Positions 8,284 through 16,709 of a DNA stretch of 64,000 nucleotides are shown here, in pieces. This stretch comes from Sphingomonas sp. IC081. GTDB taxonomy: Bacteria; Pseudomonadota; Alphaproteobacteria; Sphingomonadales; Sphingomonadaceae. Position numbers and translations under genes: made by a program. The stretch is taken from positions 1,809,001 through 1,873,000 of the forward strand of contig NZ_CP029761.1 in NCBI RefSeq assembly GCF_006874585.1. Reading direction: 5' to 3'. The notes under the pieces are model-generated. The model saw only the letters and a list, made by a program, of their open reading frames with translations, searched no databases and was not told where the DNA came from. How positions within the stretch are numbered: the first letter of the stretch is position 1; the number at the start of each line of letters is the position of its first letter.

Positions 8284-11270
8284 CAACTATCCCCCTTCGC
8301 CATCTCGGCCCGCAATGCATCTGCGATGTCCTGCGACACATCATAGCCATCATATTCGTCGAGCAGGGCTTCATCGAATTTTTCGAAGGCCCATTCGTTT
8401 ATCGCTTCCAGAGCGCCGGATGGCAGCAGGCCCTGTTTTCCGGCAATGTCCGCGAATTCTTCCTCCGCCCAATGTTCGCGCTGGACGAGCAGATCGACAA
8501 GAGCGGCGTGCCTGGGGTCGAGCCCGGCCAAGGACGACGGCAGCTTGTGCGCGTGGGCTGCCTCGTCGTTCGTGTCATCGTCCGCCGCGAATATTTCACC
8601 CAGCACGCTTGAGACGCGCTCGGTGTCGGTACGGATCGCCGCGATGCGTGCTGCATCGAGCGCGGTGCCCCGCGCTTTCGGCTCGGCCGGAATTCGCTCG
8701 CCCGGAGCCTCTGCTTCGGCGGCCCTGACCCTCACAGGTCCATCGGGAACGTCTCCAGCATGAAGGTCTGCGTATACCAGGCCCGCATCGATCCCCAACG
8801 CCTTGTAGATCTTCTCGATGCAGGCGACCTCCTCGGACTGGATCACGCTGTCGGCATGGGCGATCACCACAACCGCAGCGCGCAGCGCGAGATGATGCTC
8901 TGCATCCACCTCCTTCAGCCTGCTGCGCAGCCATGACATGTCGGGCGGAACCTCCAGATACCATTTCAGATTGGCATGGAGGCGCATTCTCTCAAGCTCG
9001 GCAAGGCCCCCGGTCGCATCGACTTTATCGCGCAGGGCGCGGCGTTCCGCCTCGACGATCTTGCTGTCCGAATGCGCGACAAAGGTCGCCAGCGCCAGTT
9101 CGAACAATGCCGCCTTGTAGGCCGGCGAAACGACTTCCAACTGCTCGACCGTTTCGCCCAGGTCAAAAATGACGACAGGTTCGTCGATCCTGGGAGCGCG
9201 CAGCGAGAATCTCGGATCGGGCGCCATGCCAAAGCCGATGCGCGCGAGCGCATCGGCCGCACCGGTCAGCTGGCGCTTGCCGATCTTGTCGGGAGAACAG
9301 CCCTCGAGGCGGGTGACGAGTTCGAGGGCCGGAATAAGCCCGCCTCGCTCGACATGTTCGCGCGCCCATTCCCTCAGGGTCTCCAGCTCGGCCGAAGGGA
9401 ACAGTCCCCACAATTCGGCGGGGAGAAGAGCCTGTGCCTCGATCGACCCTCTGCCCTCCGCATTGCGCCCGAGGTAGCGGCTGAACTTGTCGAGCGCGTC
9501 CATTGCCTCATCCGCGATCTTTTGCGCCTTCTCGACCGGCGAACGCAGATCGGTCACGTCGGGGACAGCGATATCCTTGCCTTCTCCGGCCGTGAGATTA
9601 ACCGAGCAACTGAATTCGCTCGAAGCCGCGCGATAGTTCACTGCCAGTTTCTTGCGCGGCGTTCGGACCTTGAGGCCATCGGGATGGAGGGCGTCGAACT
9701 TCAGTTTGAAAAGTGCCTTAAACTCTTCGCGGCAGCGATCAGCCGGCGTGCGAAGGCGGCGCTCCGGATGACAGAGCAGCCACAGATGCAGCCACTCCGC
9801 ATCGAAGGCCTTGCCCTCGGCAATCATCCCGCCGAGGGCAAATTTCAATGAAAAGGGTAGATCCCAGCTGCGATTGTCGAGGATGCTTTGCTTGAGTGCG
9901 GGATCATTGAGCGATAGCCCGCCCATCGCCACGATGCGGGCGATATCCAGAAATTCTCCGAGATATCTCTGTACCGAATAATTCTGCGCAAAGAGGGCCT
10001 TGAGACGCTCCACCTCGGCCACGATTTCCCGTTTCTCGTCTTCTGGCGGCTGATCGATCAGGAACCGGCGCTCCAGACCGTAGAAGAACAGGAACATGTA
10101 GCCCGGGTTTACAGTGCCATCGCGGCGGCCTCCCTCCAGCCAATCGAGATAGGTGGCTCGGCACACGGCCGGAATGCTCGAATATCCCGGCCAATAGGAC
10201 ATGCCATCGCCATTCTTGTCCGAACCGTATGACGCGACCGAGAGGGATGGATCGATATAGGTGCGGCATTTCTCGCCATAACCATGCGAATTGAAATTGG
10301 GCGGCGTTCCCACATAGACCATGCCGTCGATCTCGCGTCCGGCGATGGTCATGACCTGGCCTTTGGGCAACCAGCCCTGAATCTTGGCGGAAGCGGTCGC
10401 GGCACTACCGGCCGAACGCCGTTCAGCGGGCTTGGCGACAACCGGCGGCGAAGGAGCGCGGGCCTCGCCCCCGAAAAGCTTCTGACGCAGCTCATCGATG
10501 CGTGATGGACGGGCAGGCGTCGGATCTGGTCCTTCGTTCGCAACCGGGATCTCGGTAGAGGGTGCGCCTTGCTGCTGCGCGCGTCCTTCCTTCTCCGCGG
10601 CGCGCCTTAGCGATGCGGCTTCGAGCGCCTCGCGGGCGGCCCTGCCGACACGAACGAGCTCGGCATTATCCTGCGTCGACAGGTATGGCTGCGGGGATGC
10701 GGGCGCGTCGGAATGATGAGACTCCTCTTGAACCGCTGATGATCGCGCAACGATCGCCTGGACATGGTCCGTGTTCTTTGGATCAAATATCGAAGAATCG
10801 TCCCCAAAGAGCCGTTCCCTGAGCTCTCGTGTTCTCGACGGCGTCGGACGATCGGGCACTTTCGAGGGGATCGCCGTCTGGCTTGTGGTAGGGGCGCTCG
10901 CTTCGGGCCTGTCAGAGCGTGAAGGCATCGACTCCTCCGGGGCCTCTTCCGACATCACAGAATGTGAGGCAGGTACGAGAACTTGATATTCAGGGAGTGG
11001 GTCGCTCCCGAAGCTTTGTGCTTCCCGTTCGTCAAGCGCCAGCCGACGCCGGCGAGCGGGATGACTGCTTGCAGGACTGGTCCTTGGGGCAATCTTCGCC
11101 GCGCGACGCTTTTCGTACCAGATTATGAGTACAACCGGTGCGACTAGGATAAAGAGGGCTTCGATCGCGTCAGGAAGGCTGTCCAATAGGGACGCCGATA
11201 TTATCGCGCTGACAATAAAAAAGACGACATAAAGTCCGATGATACGGATTATTTTCAAGATGGCCCCCAT
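8283..11270 (-). CDS. sngA: TerB_N/TerB-domain membrane protein, Shango SngA
   Basis: A 995-residue protein. The N-terminus has two predicted membrane helices (about residues 5-26 and 36-51). A long Pro/Ser/Ala/Glu-rich, probably disordered stretch follows, to about residue 300. The TerB_N domain comes next (about 300-430, with DGMVYVGTPPNFNSHGYGE and a TYIDPSL strand). A TerB domain follows (about 740-850; ALATFVAHSDSKIVEAERRAL and VVVIAHADSVIQSEEVACIE, acidic helical repeats thought to bind metal). The C-terminal helical region is TerB_C-like. It is the first gene of a coupled operon with the ATPase and helicase. TerB-type modules were linked by Aravind and colleagues to DNA-processing stress systems; Shango is the tested example. 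The membrane anchor suggests action at the inner membrane. Confidence 0.72.
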   Translation of the reverse strand: MGAILKIIRIIGLYVVFFIVSAIISASLLDSLPDAIEALFILVAPVVLIIWYEKRRAAKIAPRTSPASSHPARRRRLALDEREAQSFGSDPLPEYQVLVPASHSVMSEEAPEESMPSRSDRPEASAPTTSQTAIPSKVPDRPTPSRTRELRERLFGDDSSIFDPKNTDHVQAIVARSSAVQEESHHSDAPASPQPYLSTQDNAELVRVGRAAREALEAASLRRAAEKEGRAQQQGAPSTEIPVANEGPDPTPARPSRIDELRQKLFGGEARAPSPPVVAKPAERRSAGSAATASAKIQGWLPKGQVMTIAGREIDGMVYVGTPPNFNSHGYGEKCRTYIDPSLSVASYGSDKNGDGMSYWPGYSSIPAVCRATYLDWLEGGRRDGTVNPGYMFLFFYGLERRFLIDQPPEDEKREIVAEVERLKALFAQNYSVQRYLGEFLDIARIVAMGGLSLNDPALKQSILDNRSWDLPFSLKFALGGMIAEGKAFDAEWLHLWLLCHPERRLRTPADRCREEFKALFKLKFDALHPDGLKVRTPRKKLAVNYRAASSEFSCSVNLTAGEGKDIAVPDVTDLRSPVEKAQKIADEAMDALDKFSRYLGRNAEGRGSIEAQALLPAELWGLFPSAELETLREWAREHVERGGLIPALELVTRLEGCSPDKIGKRQLTGAADALARIGFGMAPDPRFSLRAPRIDEPVVIFDLGETVEQLEVVSPAYKAALFELALATFVAHSDSKIVEAERRALRDKVDATGGLAELERMRLHANLKWYLEVPPDMSWLRSRLKEVDAEHHLALRAAVVVIAHADSVIQSEEVACIEKIYKALGIDAGLVYADLHAGDVPDGPVRVRAAEAEAPGERIPAEPKARGTALDAARIAAIRTDTERVSSVLGEIFAADDDTNDEAAHAHKLPSSLAGLDPRHAALVDLLVQREHWAEEEFADIAGKQGLLPSGALEAINEWAFEKFDEALLDEYDGYDVSQDIADALRAEMAKGDS

Positions 11271-11446
11271 TTAGAAGACCTGCCATTTTGTGGCTGCGAG
11301 GTCACGCTGATTCTTGGCCTCCGGGCGTAGGGCATTGCGCCGCACTGGCGTTGCCGATCCCGCGTATTCAAGGGCAATTATTAAGCTAACCCGACTGTTT
11401 CGCGCTTGGACGAGCCCTCGACTGGTCTTTGTCCTGTCTAGCCATG

Positions 11447-11938
11447 TCAGCCGGCAAACCGAGCCAGACGATGGTTTACCTCATTCGCAGGAAGGCGGCA
11501 GCGCGGATGCTCGAAAAGCTGGGTCAGACCGCCATGCAACCGGTTGAACTGAACATGATTGCCATCGGCCATCTGGTCAAAGAGCCACAGAACCCCATGC
11601 ATGGCGATCTGTTCGGCAGTGGCTAGTTCGCGCAGGATTCCATCGCCGGTCAACAGCGTCCATGTCCGCGACTCCGCAAGTGCGAAGGCAAAGGTGTCGG
11701 GCACTGAGAGCTTCTGATGCTGGCGATTGACGCCGGTCGCGCGTCGCAGTTCGGAGACCGTGAGTTCCTCCACACGCAGCCCGAGCGCCATCAGCCTGTC
11801 GCCGAGTTCTCCCTCCAGTTCGCGAACGTAGAGGAGATCGGGCACCGCGAACTCGAAGGGCAGCAGGAACATCTCATCGAGAAGGTCAGCCCGCTCGAGG
11901 TCGATGATGACCGAAGTGTCGGAAACCAAGACCGTCAC
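11447..11938 (-). CDS. PIN-domain nuclease (DUF3368-like)
   Basis: A 163-residue PIN-fold protein. The first acidic residue is in VLVSDTSVIIDL (Asp 7), the central ones in KLSVPDTFAFALAE, and the last in LLTGDGILRELA, matching the VapC/DUF3368 layout. PIN proteins are metal-dependent RNases. It starts with GTG three bases after the stop of the HTH-ImmA/IrrE gene, so the two are certainly cotranscribed. Such pairs (HTH-peptidase plus PIN) are recurrent and often annotated as toxin-antitoxin modules. Its position next to CBASS also allows an accessory or regulatory role. The C-terminal 40 residues extend beyond the core fold. Confidence 0.7.
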   Translation of the reverse strand: MTVLVSDTSVIIDLERADLLDEMFLLPFEFAVPDLLYVRELEGELGDRLMALGLRVEELTVSELRRATGVNRQHQKLSVPDTFAFALAESRTWTLLTGDGILRELATAEQIAMHGVLWLFDQMADGNHVQFNRLHGGLTQLFEHPRCRLPANEVNHRLARFAG

Positions 11939-11941
11939 GGA

Positions 11942-13006
11942 TCAGGCTGCCACCTGATCCAGTCGACGGTCGAGCTCACGCACGGAGATGCCGAGTAGCT
12001 CGGCGGCCCGCGATTCTCCGATCACGCCTTCAGCCAGAGCGCGATAGCATAGCCGCTCGAAGCGACGCGGCTCTTCCAGTTCCGGCTTCATGCTCTCCGG
12101 TTCCTCGAAGGGTGCCGTGCGCCAGCCCCGTTCCGCAAAAACCTTGAAAAGGCGGGCACATGCGGCCTGATTAATGATGCCCAGATCTTTGCAGCGATAG
12201 GCCAGGGCCTGGATGCTGACTCCGAACAGCTTCTTAAGCGCAACCAGCTCGCCGATGCTGATCGAGGAGCGGTGGGCGCCGACTTCGGCGCGCAGCACAT
12301 CTGCTGGCATCAGGAATGCGCCGGCGAAGCGATGCGCGGCCTTTTCCTCATCCACGCCCCCGGAGGGAGCGATGACCATATGGCCAAGTTCATGCGCCAG
12401 ATTGAAGCGCTTGCGCTCCGACCAGGAGCTTTGCTTGATAACGATGACACGCGCCGCATCGCTGCCCTTGCGCCGCACCTTGGCAGCAAGCCCATCCACG
12501 TCATCGAGATCGAGCGACAGTACTTTGATACCGCGCTCTTCCAGCAACTCGGCCAGATGCGGAATAGGGTCGTTGCCGAGCCCCCAGTCGTCCCGAACGG
12601 AACGGGCCGCATCCTCGGCATCGCGGATATCGGCCACCGGATGCGGCGCACTGCGCGGCTGCTCCCATTCGACACTACGCATCTGGAGCATGTCCTCGAC
12701 CGCGAGATAGCGTTCGAGCATGTGGATTGCGCGCGCCTCGAGCATGGCTTCCTCGCGGGAGGACGTGCCCACCTTCTTGCGAAAGTCCACGCCTTCCAGC
12801 GATAGCTCATCCTCGCTCAGCAGATATTCCTCGGAAACCGCCAACGCCCTGGCAAGCGCGATCAGGACGCGAGAACTCGGCATGTCCTCGTTGCGCTCAT
12901 ATTTGCCGATGGCCTGGGCAGAAACTACGCCATCCATCGCATCGGCCAGCGCACGCAGCGACAGGCCGGACGCCGACCTCGCGACCTTGAGCTTGTTTCC
13001 GATCAT
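11942..13006 (-). CDS. XRE-type HTH fused to ImmA/IrrE zinc peptidase
   Basis: A 354-residue fusion. The XRE helix-turn-helix occupies about residues 3-62 (SLRALADAMDG, then SAQAIGKYERNEDMP). The ImmA/IrrE peptidase motif HELGH is at residues 205-209, with the downstream DEEKAAHRFAGAFLMP carrying the third ligand Glu. A C-terminal helical segment follows. I start at 13006 because AAGGAG lies six bases upstream; in-frame Met codons further up lack this. Peptidases of this family cleave HTH repressors in response to DNA damage (ImmA, IrrE, and CapP with CapH in CBASS). Here repressor and peptidase are one chain, divergent from a CBASS operon with a shared 200-base promoter region. It may control CBASS, the PIN gene, or both. 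Confidence 0.8.
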   Translation of the reverse strand: MIGNKLKVARSASGLSLRALADAMDGVVSAQAIGKYERNEDMPSSRVLIALARALAVSEEYLLSEDELSLEGVDFRKKVGTSSREEAMLEARAIHMLERYLAVEDMLQMRSVEWEQPRSAPHPVADIRDAEDAARSVRDDWGLGNDPIPHLAELLEERGIKVLSLDLDDVDGLAAKVRRKGSDAARVIVIKQSSWSERKRFNLAHELGHMVIAPSGGVDEEKAAHRFAGAFLMPADVLRAEVGAHRSSISIGELVALKKLFGVSIQALAYRCKDLGIINQAACARLFKVFAERGWRTAPFEEPESMKPELEEPRRFERLCYRALAEGVIGESRAAELLGISVRELDRRLDQVAA

Positions 13007-13066
13007 GATGGTCTCCTTCATCGCCCCCACAGGCTGGTTTCCATAGCTGCGATATAAGATGTATTT

Positions 13067-13149
13067 TGTAAACTGAAACCTCTTGAAATGCGGTAAACTG
13101 ATCCTAAATTTCGCTCAACGCCACGATTTCCTCGTTTCTTGTAAACCGA
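13067..13149. promoter_or_regulatory. Three GTAAAC(T/C)GA direct repeats in divergent promoter region
   Basis: The intergenic region between the HTH-ImmA/IrrE gene and the CD-NTase gene holds three near-identical ten-base boxes in the same orientation: TGTAAACTGA at 13067, GGTAAACTGA at 13092 and TGTAAACCGA at 13140. The spacings are 25 and 48 bases. The surrounding DNA is the most AT-rich of the area (TATAAG at 13053-13058). They are good candidates for operators of the neighbouring XRE protein. The assignment is inference from position and repetition. Confidence 0.5.
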
Positions 13150-13208
13150 TGGCGCGAGGGAGCCGGCCTCTGTCCGGCTTGCGATGCCGAGCCGGAAAGG
13201 GGTGGGCA

Positions 13209-14153
13209 ATGGGTTTGAGTAACACGCAACTGCGATATTATGATAGCAACGTCCTGCGCTTGCCGGCGGACAAGCGGAAGGAATATCACGCGCAGGTAGA
13301 CCGGCTGATCACCGAGCTGTGCAAGAGCGTCCGCGACAAGACTGAAATCAAGATCACCAAGGTGGTGAAGGCGGGCTCCTTCGCCAAGTTCACTATCCTG
13401 CGCCGGACGGCGTCGGACCCGGTGGACGTTGATGTGGTGTTCTACATCTCGGACCGCGACGCGACCAAAGAAACCCTCGATAGCCTCAGCGCCACGATCT
13501 ACGATCTGCTGGTCAAGATCTATCCGAACAAATCGGTCGAGGACTTCGAGATTCAGCGCAAGGCCGCCACGGTGAAGTTCGTGGGGTCGGGACTCAGCGT
13601 GGATATCGTGCCTGTGATCGAGGATGCCAGCCGGCCGGGATATGGCTGGCAATATGACATCCACGATGGTTCGAAGATCCAGACCTGCGCGCCCTGCCAG
13701 ATCCAGTTCGTGCGTGACCGCAAGAACCAGGACGGGGATTTCCGCACGCTCGTGCGCATGGGGAAGAAGTGGCGCAACTATGCCGAACTCAAGCCGCTCA
13801 AGTCGTTCACCATCGAACTGATCATGGCGCACGTTCTCGCGACCCAGGGCAAGGCAGGCAGCATCGAACAGCGCTTTCGCAACTTCCTCCTCTATATCGC
13901 CCAATCGGGTCTGAAGGAGGAAATCCGCTTCCCGGAAAACAACGCCCCCTTCGGATCGTTCTCCGATCCCGTTGTGATCCTCGATCCGGTTTACAGTCTC
14001 AACAATGTCGCCAGCCGGATTTCCGAGGCGGAACGCAAGGAAATCGTCACCGCGGCGCAGGAGGCCTGGGAGACGGCAAACTTCGCATCCGTGGAAGACG
14101 ACAATGGGGTCTGGAAGGAACTCTTCGGCCCCGGCTTCAAGGTGGAGGACTGA
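13209..14153 (+). CDS. CBASS CD-NTase (cyclic oligonucleotide synthase)
   Basis: A 314-residue nucleotidyltransferase of the cGAS/DncV-like (SMODS) superfamily, the signal generator of CBASS. The catalytic motifs are GS at residues 56-57 (KAGSFAKFT), the DxD pair Asp 73/Asp 75 (PVDVDVVF) and the third Asp 132 (SVDIVPVI). I start at 13209, preceded by GGAAAGGGGTGGG; the longer frame upstream has no such signal. HORMA and TRIP13 partners follow immediately, as in type III CBASS, where a peptide-bound HORMA protein activates the synthase. The product is not predictable by eye; most type III synthases make cyclic trinucleotides. The clade (CdnC/CdnD) needs a tree. Confidence 0.9.
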   Translation: MGLSNTQLRYYDSNVLRLPADKRKEYHAQVDRLITELCKSVRDKTEIKITKVVKAGSFAKFTILRRTASDPVDVDVVFYISDRDATKETLDSLSATIYDLLVKIYPNKSVEDFEIQRKAATVKFVGSGLSVDIVPVIEDASRPGYGWQYDIHDGSKIQTCAPCQIQFVRDRKNQDGDFRTLVRMGKKWRNYAELKPLKSFTIELIMAHVLATQGKAGSIEQRFRNFLLYIAQSGLKEEIRFPENNAPFGSFSDPVVILDPVYSLNNVASRISEAERKEIVTAAQEAWETANFASVEDDNGVWKELFGPGFKVED

Positions 14154-14155
14154 TC

Positions 14156-14650
14156 ATGAGCCAGACGCGAACGGCATCCGCCACCTATACGACGACCGAC
14201 GTCGAGAATGTCGTGCGCCGGGTAAAGGCCGATCTTGCCATGATCGCCGACAGCACCGGTGCCTGGACGGCGCAGCAGGCCGCCGACTATGCCCATGACA
14301 TCGAGGTTCTGGCCAAGGCGGGCTATCTCGCCTGGGTCGATCTCACCCTGCTCCAATATGGGGTCGAGAAGAAGGCCGTCCGGTTCGATGTCGATACCGA
14401 TGCCGGCGGCCTGATCACAAGCCGCCCGGGCGGTGTGCTCTGGCCCCGCCTATCGGGGGCGACGCTGCGGATTATCATCAGCTATACCGCCGCTTATACC
14501 GAGGAAGCGCGCCAGAAGACGAGCGGCAAGCTCAAGATCGGATGGACAACGTCCTATGACGATACAAGCCATTCGAGCCTGAGTTCTTCGGGCGGGCGCA
14601 ATTATGTCAGCAATGCCTATGGCATGCAGCGCAAGGATTGGGCAGCATGA
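14156..14650 (+). CDS. cap7: CBASS HORMA-domain protein Cap7
   Basis: A 164-residue protein placed between the CD-NTase and the TRIP13-like ATPase, starting two bases after the CD-NTase stop. Its size and its position fit bacterial HORMA proteins, which bind closure peptides and then activate the CD-NTase. HORMA sequences diverge strongly, so the call rests mainly on gene order. Segments seen are an N-terminal helical stretch (DVENVVRRVKADLAMIAD), a central strand region (WVDLTLLQYGVEKKAVRFDV) and a Ser/Gly-rich tail (SSLSSSGGRNYVSNAYG) that could form the mobile safety-belt region. Only one HORMA gene is present. Confidence 0.75.
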   Translation: MSQTRTASATYTTTDVENVVRRVKADLAMIADSTGAWTAQQAADYAHDIEVLAKAGYLAWVDLTLLQYGVEKKAVRFDVDTDAGGLITSRPGGVLWPRLSGATLRIIISYTAAYTEEARQKTSGKLKIGWTTSYDDTSHSSLSSSGGRNYVSNAYGMQRKDWAA

Positions 14651-15543
14651 GCCAGCCGAGCATCTTCGATAGCGAAATCGCGCTGCCCAGCGATGTCCTG
14701 GCCGGGCGGGAAAAGCGGCTGTTGGGGTTCGATGCCCGCTATACCCGCGTCCACGACCAGCTTCGCCTGCTGCTCAATGTCGGCGCCCTGGGTGACTGGA
14801 ATCGTCAGAAGCATGGCGGCAAGCTCGCCCTGTGCGATCTCGTCGCCGAGCAATATCCGCTGGTGATCTTTCATGGCGACGTCGGCACCGGCAAGACGGC
14901 GACAGCGGAATGTATCGCAAACCGGCTTGTCGCGGAGGCCAGGAGCTCCGACTCCATGCTGTTCAAGCTGTCGAACCGGGTGCGCGGCAGCGGCATGGTA
15001 GGCGAGATGGGAAGCCTCATCACCGAAGCCTTCCAGAAGGTCGTCCAGGCTGCCGGCAAGAGCCGCCGCGCCATCCTCATCATCGATGAAGGGGACAGCC
15101 TGGGCGCATCGCGTTCACAGGACCACAGCCATCATGAAGACAAGGTCGCGGTCAACACGCTGATCCAGGGCGTCGATGACCTGCGCCAATATGGCGGGCG
15201 TATCGTCGTCATCCTGTGCACCAACCGCCTGTCGGTTCTCGACGCGGCGCTCAGGCGCCGTGCGGCGATCGTCGAAGAGTTCTGCCGGCCATCGGACGCG
15301 GAACGCGGCGAACTCTTCCGGATGGATCTGGCGGGCCTCGATGCGAGTACGACGCAGATCGGTCAATTGGTTCAGGCCACGGCGGCGCGCGAGGGACGCC
15401 CGCCATGGACCTATTCCGATATCCGCACGCGGCTCTATCCAACGGCGCTCGCCCAGGCCTATCCTGATCGCGCCTTGCGGTTCGAGGATCTGCTCTCGGT
15501 TGCGACCACGCTTCAGGCCTCGCCCGTCATGGAGGACAAGTGA
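14647..15543 (+). CDS. cap6: CBASS TRIP13/Pch2-like AAA+ ATPase Cap6
   Basis: A 298-residue AAA+ ATPase. Walker A is GDVGTGKTA (residues 78-86), Walker B is LIIDEGDSL (about 144-152), and the sensor/arginine region is VVILCTNRLSVLDAALRRRA. TRIP13-like proteins in type III CBASS disassemble active HORMA-CD-NTase complexes and so keep the system off. The ATG overlaps the HORMA stop (ATGA); an alternative ATG three codons upstream at 14638 is possible. The stop overlaps the next gene start (TGATG). The order CD-NTase, HORMA, TRIP13 is diagnostic. Confidence 0.88.
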   Translation: MSQPSIFDSEIALPSDVLAGREKRLLGFDARYTRVHDQLRLLLNVGALGDWNRQKHGGKLALCDLVAEQYPLVIFHGDVGTGKTATAECIANRLVAEARSSDSMLFKLSNRVRGSGMVGEMGSLITEAFQKVVQAAGKSRRAILIIDEGDSLGASRSQDHSHHEDKVAVNTLIQGVDDLRQYGGRIVVILCTNRLSVLDAALRRRAAIVEEFCRPSDAERGELFRMDLAGLDASTTQIGQLVQATAAREGRPPWTYSDIRTRLYPTALAQAYPDRALRFEDLLSVATTLQASPVMEDK

Positions 15544-16709
15544 TGGCGCGATCACCGCTGTTCGGACGCCGCATCCACATCTCCGGCAGCACCACCAAGG
15601 ATATCGCCGTCGCGCCGACGGCCGACGTGGAAGCCGCCCGCACATTCCTTGCCGGTCTGGTCAGGGAACTGGTCAGGCGCGGCGCCAATTTCGTCATCCC
15701 GGTCGATGCCGAACCTGTCCGCGAAGCCGACGGCATGCCGATCTGTTTCGACTGGCTGATCTGGAAGGCCGTGAAGGACAGTCTGGCGCAAAGACCGCCC
15801 AATGTGCCAGGCCCCTTCGTGGTCGCCGTCCAGCATCACAAGACCGAGGAGCAGATCCCCGAGGAGCACACCGGGCTCTGGGACGAACTGCGCTCGTCCC
15901 AGCTCGTGAAGATCGAGAGTGCCGCCCAATGGAATATGAACAGCAAGCGGATGGAGGCGCAGGCGCGCTTTGGCGATGTGCTCGTCGTCCTGGGCGGAGA
16001 TGAAGGCGTTCTTTATCTGGCCAACCTCTATCACGATGCCGGCAAGCCGATCGTGCCGCTCAATCTGCCGCTCTGCGCAGAGACGAAGGGCGCACGGCGG
16101 CTTTATAATTTCGGGCTGGCGAGCAGCCATACCCGCCGCCTGTTCCAGATCGCGGATGATGGCGATGCCCATGACTGGATCAACCGGATCGGCTTTCCGA
16201 GCCGGCAGGCTATCCCGGATCGCATCTCCGCGCTGGTCGATCTTCTCGAGGCGTTGGAGCGGCCAAAAGCCTTCGCGGTTCGCCTGCTCAATCCCGATCT
16301 CGAGGACTATGATGACGTCCAGACCTTTTTCGATATGGTGGTCAAGCCGGTGATCGAGGACGAACTGGGTTACCGTCTGGTCGTGATCGATGGGCGGCAA
16401 ACCTATGAGCATGCGCGTATCGATCAGGAAATATTCGCCAAGCTGCATCGCAGCAGCATTGTTCTGGCCGATATCACCGGTGCCCGGCCCAACTGCTTTC
16501 TCGAACTGGGCTATGCCCTTGGACGCTGCCTGCCGACCATGGTCATGGTGCGCGAGGGGGCCAGCCTGCCATTCGACATCACGACATTTTCCGGCCTACA
16601 CTGGAAAACGAGCGGCAGTGCCGAGGATCGCAAACGCGCATTTCGCGAACATTGGAACGCGATCCGCAATCGCCCCTCTCTTGTGCCAACGGAGCCGCTG
16701 ATCTCATGA
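15543..16709 (+). CDS. CBASS effector: SLOG domain plus deoxyribosyltransferase/TIR-like domain
   Basis: A 388-residue protein in the effector position. The N-terminal half (residues 8-200) looks like a SLOG Rossmann fold: IHISGST at the first strand, VVLGGDEGV (148-156) and GKPIVPL (168-174). The C-terminal half (about 243-360) resembles the nucleoside 2-deoxyribosyltransferase/TIR-like superfamily: [14 protein letters not shown] followed by FLELGYALG, where Glu 321 is in the place of the catalytic Glu. I infer that SLOG binds the cyclic nucleotide and the second domain destroys NAD or nucleosides. Known type III effectors are often the nuclease NucC or membrane proteins, so this arrangement is less usual. 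Starts with a TGATG overlap. No membrane segment is seen. Confidence 0.65.
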   Translation: MARSPLFGRRIHISGSTTKDIAVAPTADVEAARTFLAGLVRELVRRGANFVIPVDAEPVREADGMPICFDWLIWKAVKDSLAQRPPNVPGPFVVAVQHHKTEEQIPEEHTGLWDELRSSQLVKIESAAQWNMNSKRMEAQARFGDVLVVLGGDEGVLYLANLYHDAGKPIVPLNLPLCAETKGARRLYNFGLASSHTRRLFQIADDGDAHDWINRIGFPSRQAIPDRISALVDLLEALERPKAFAVRLLNPDLEDYDDVQTFFDMVVKPVIEDELGYRLVVIDGRQTYEHARIDQEIFAKLHRSSIVLADITGARPNCFLELGYALGRCLPTMVMVREGASLPFDITTFSGLHWKTSGSAEDRKRAFREHWNAIRNRPSLVPTEPLIS

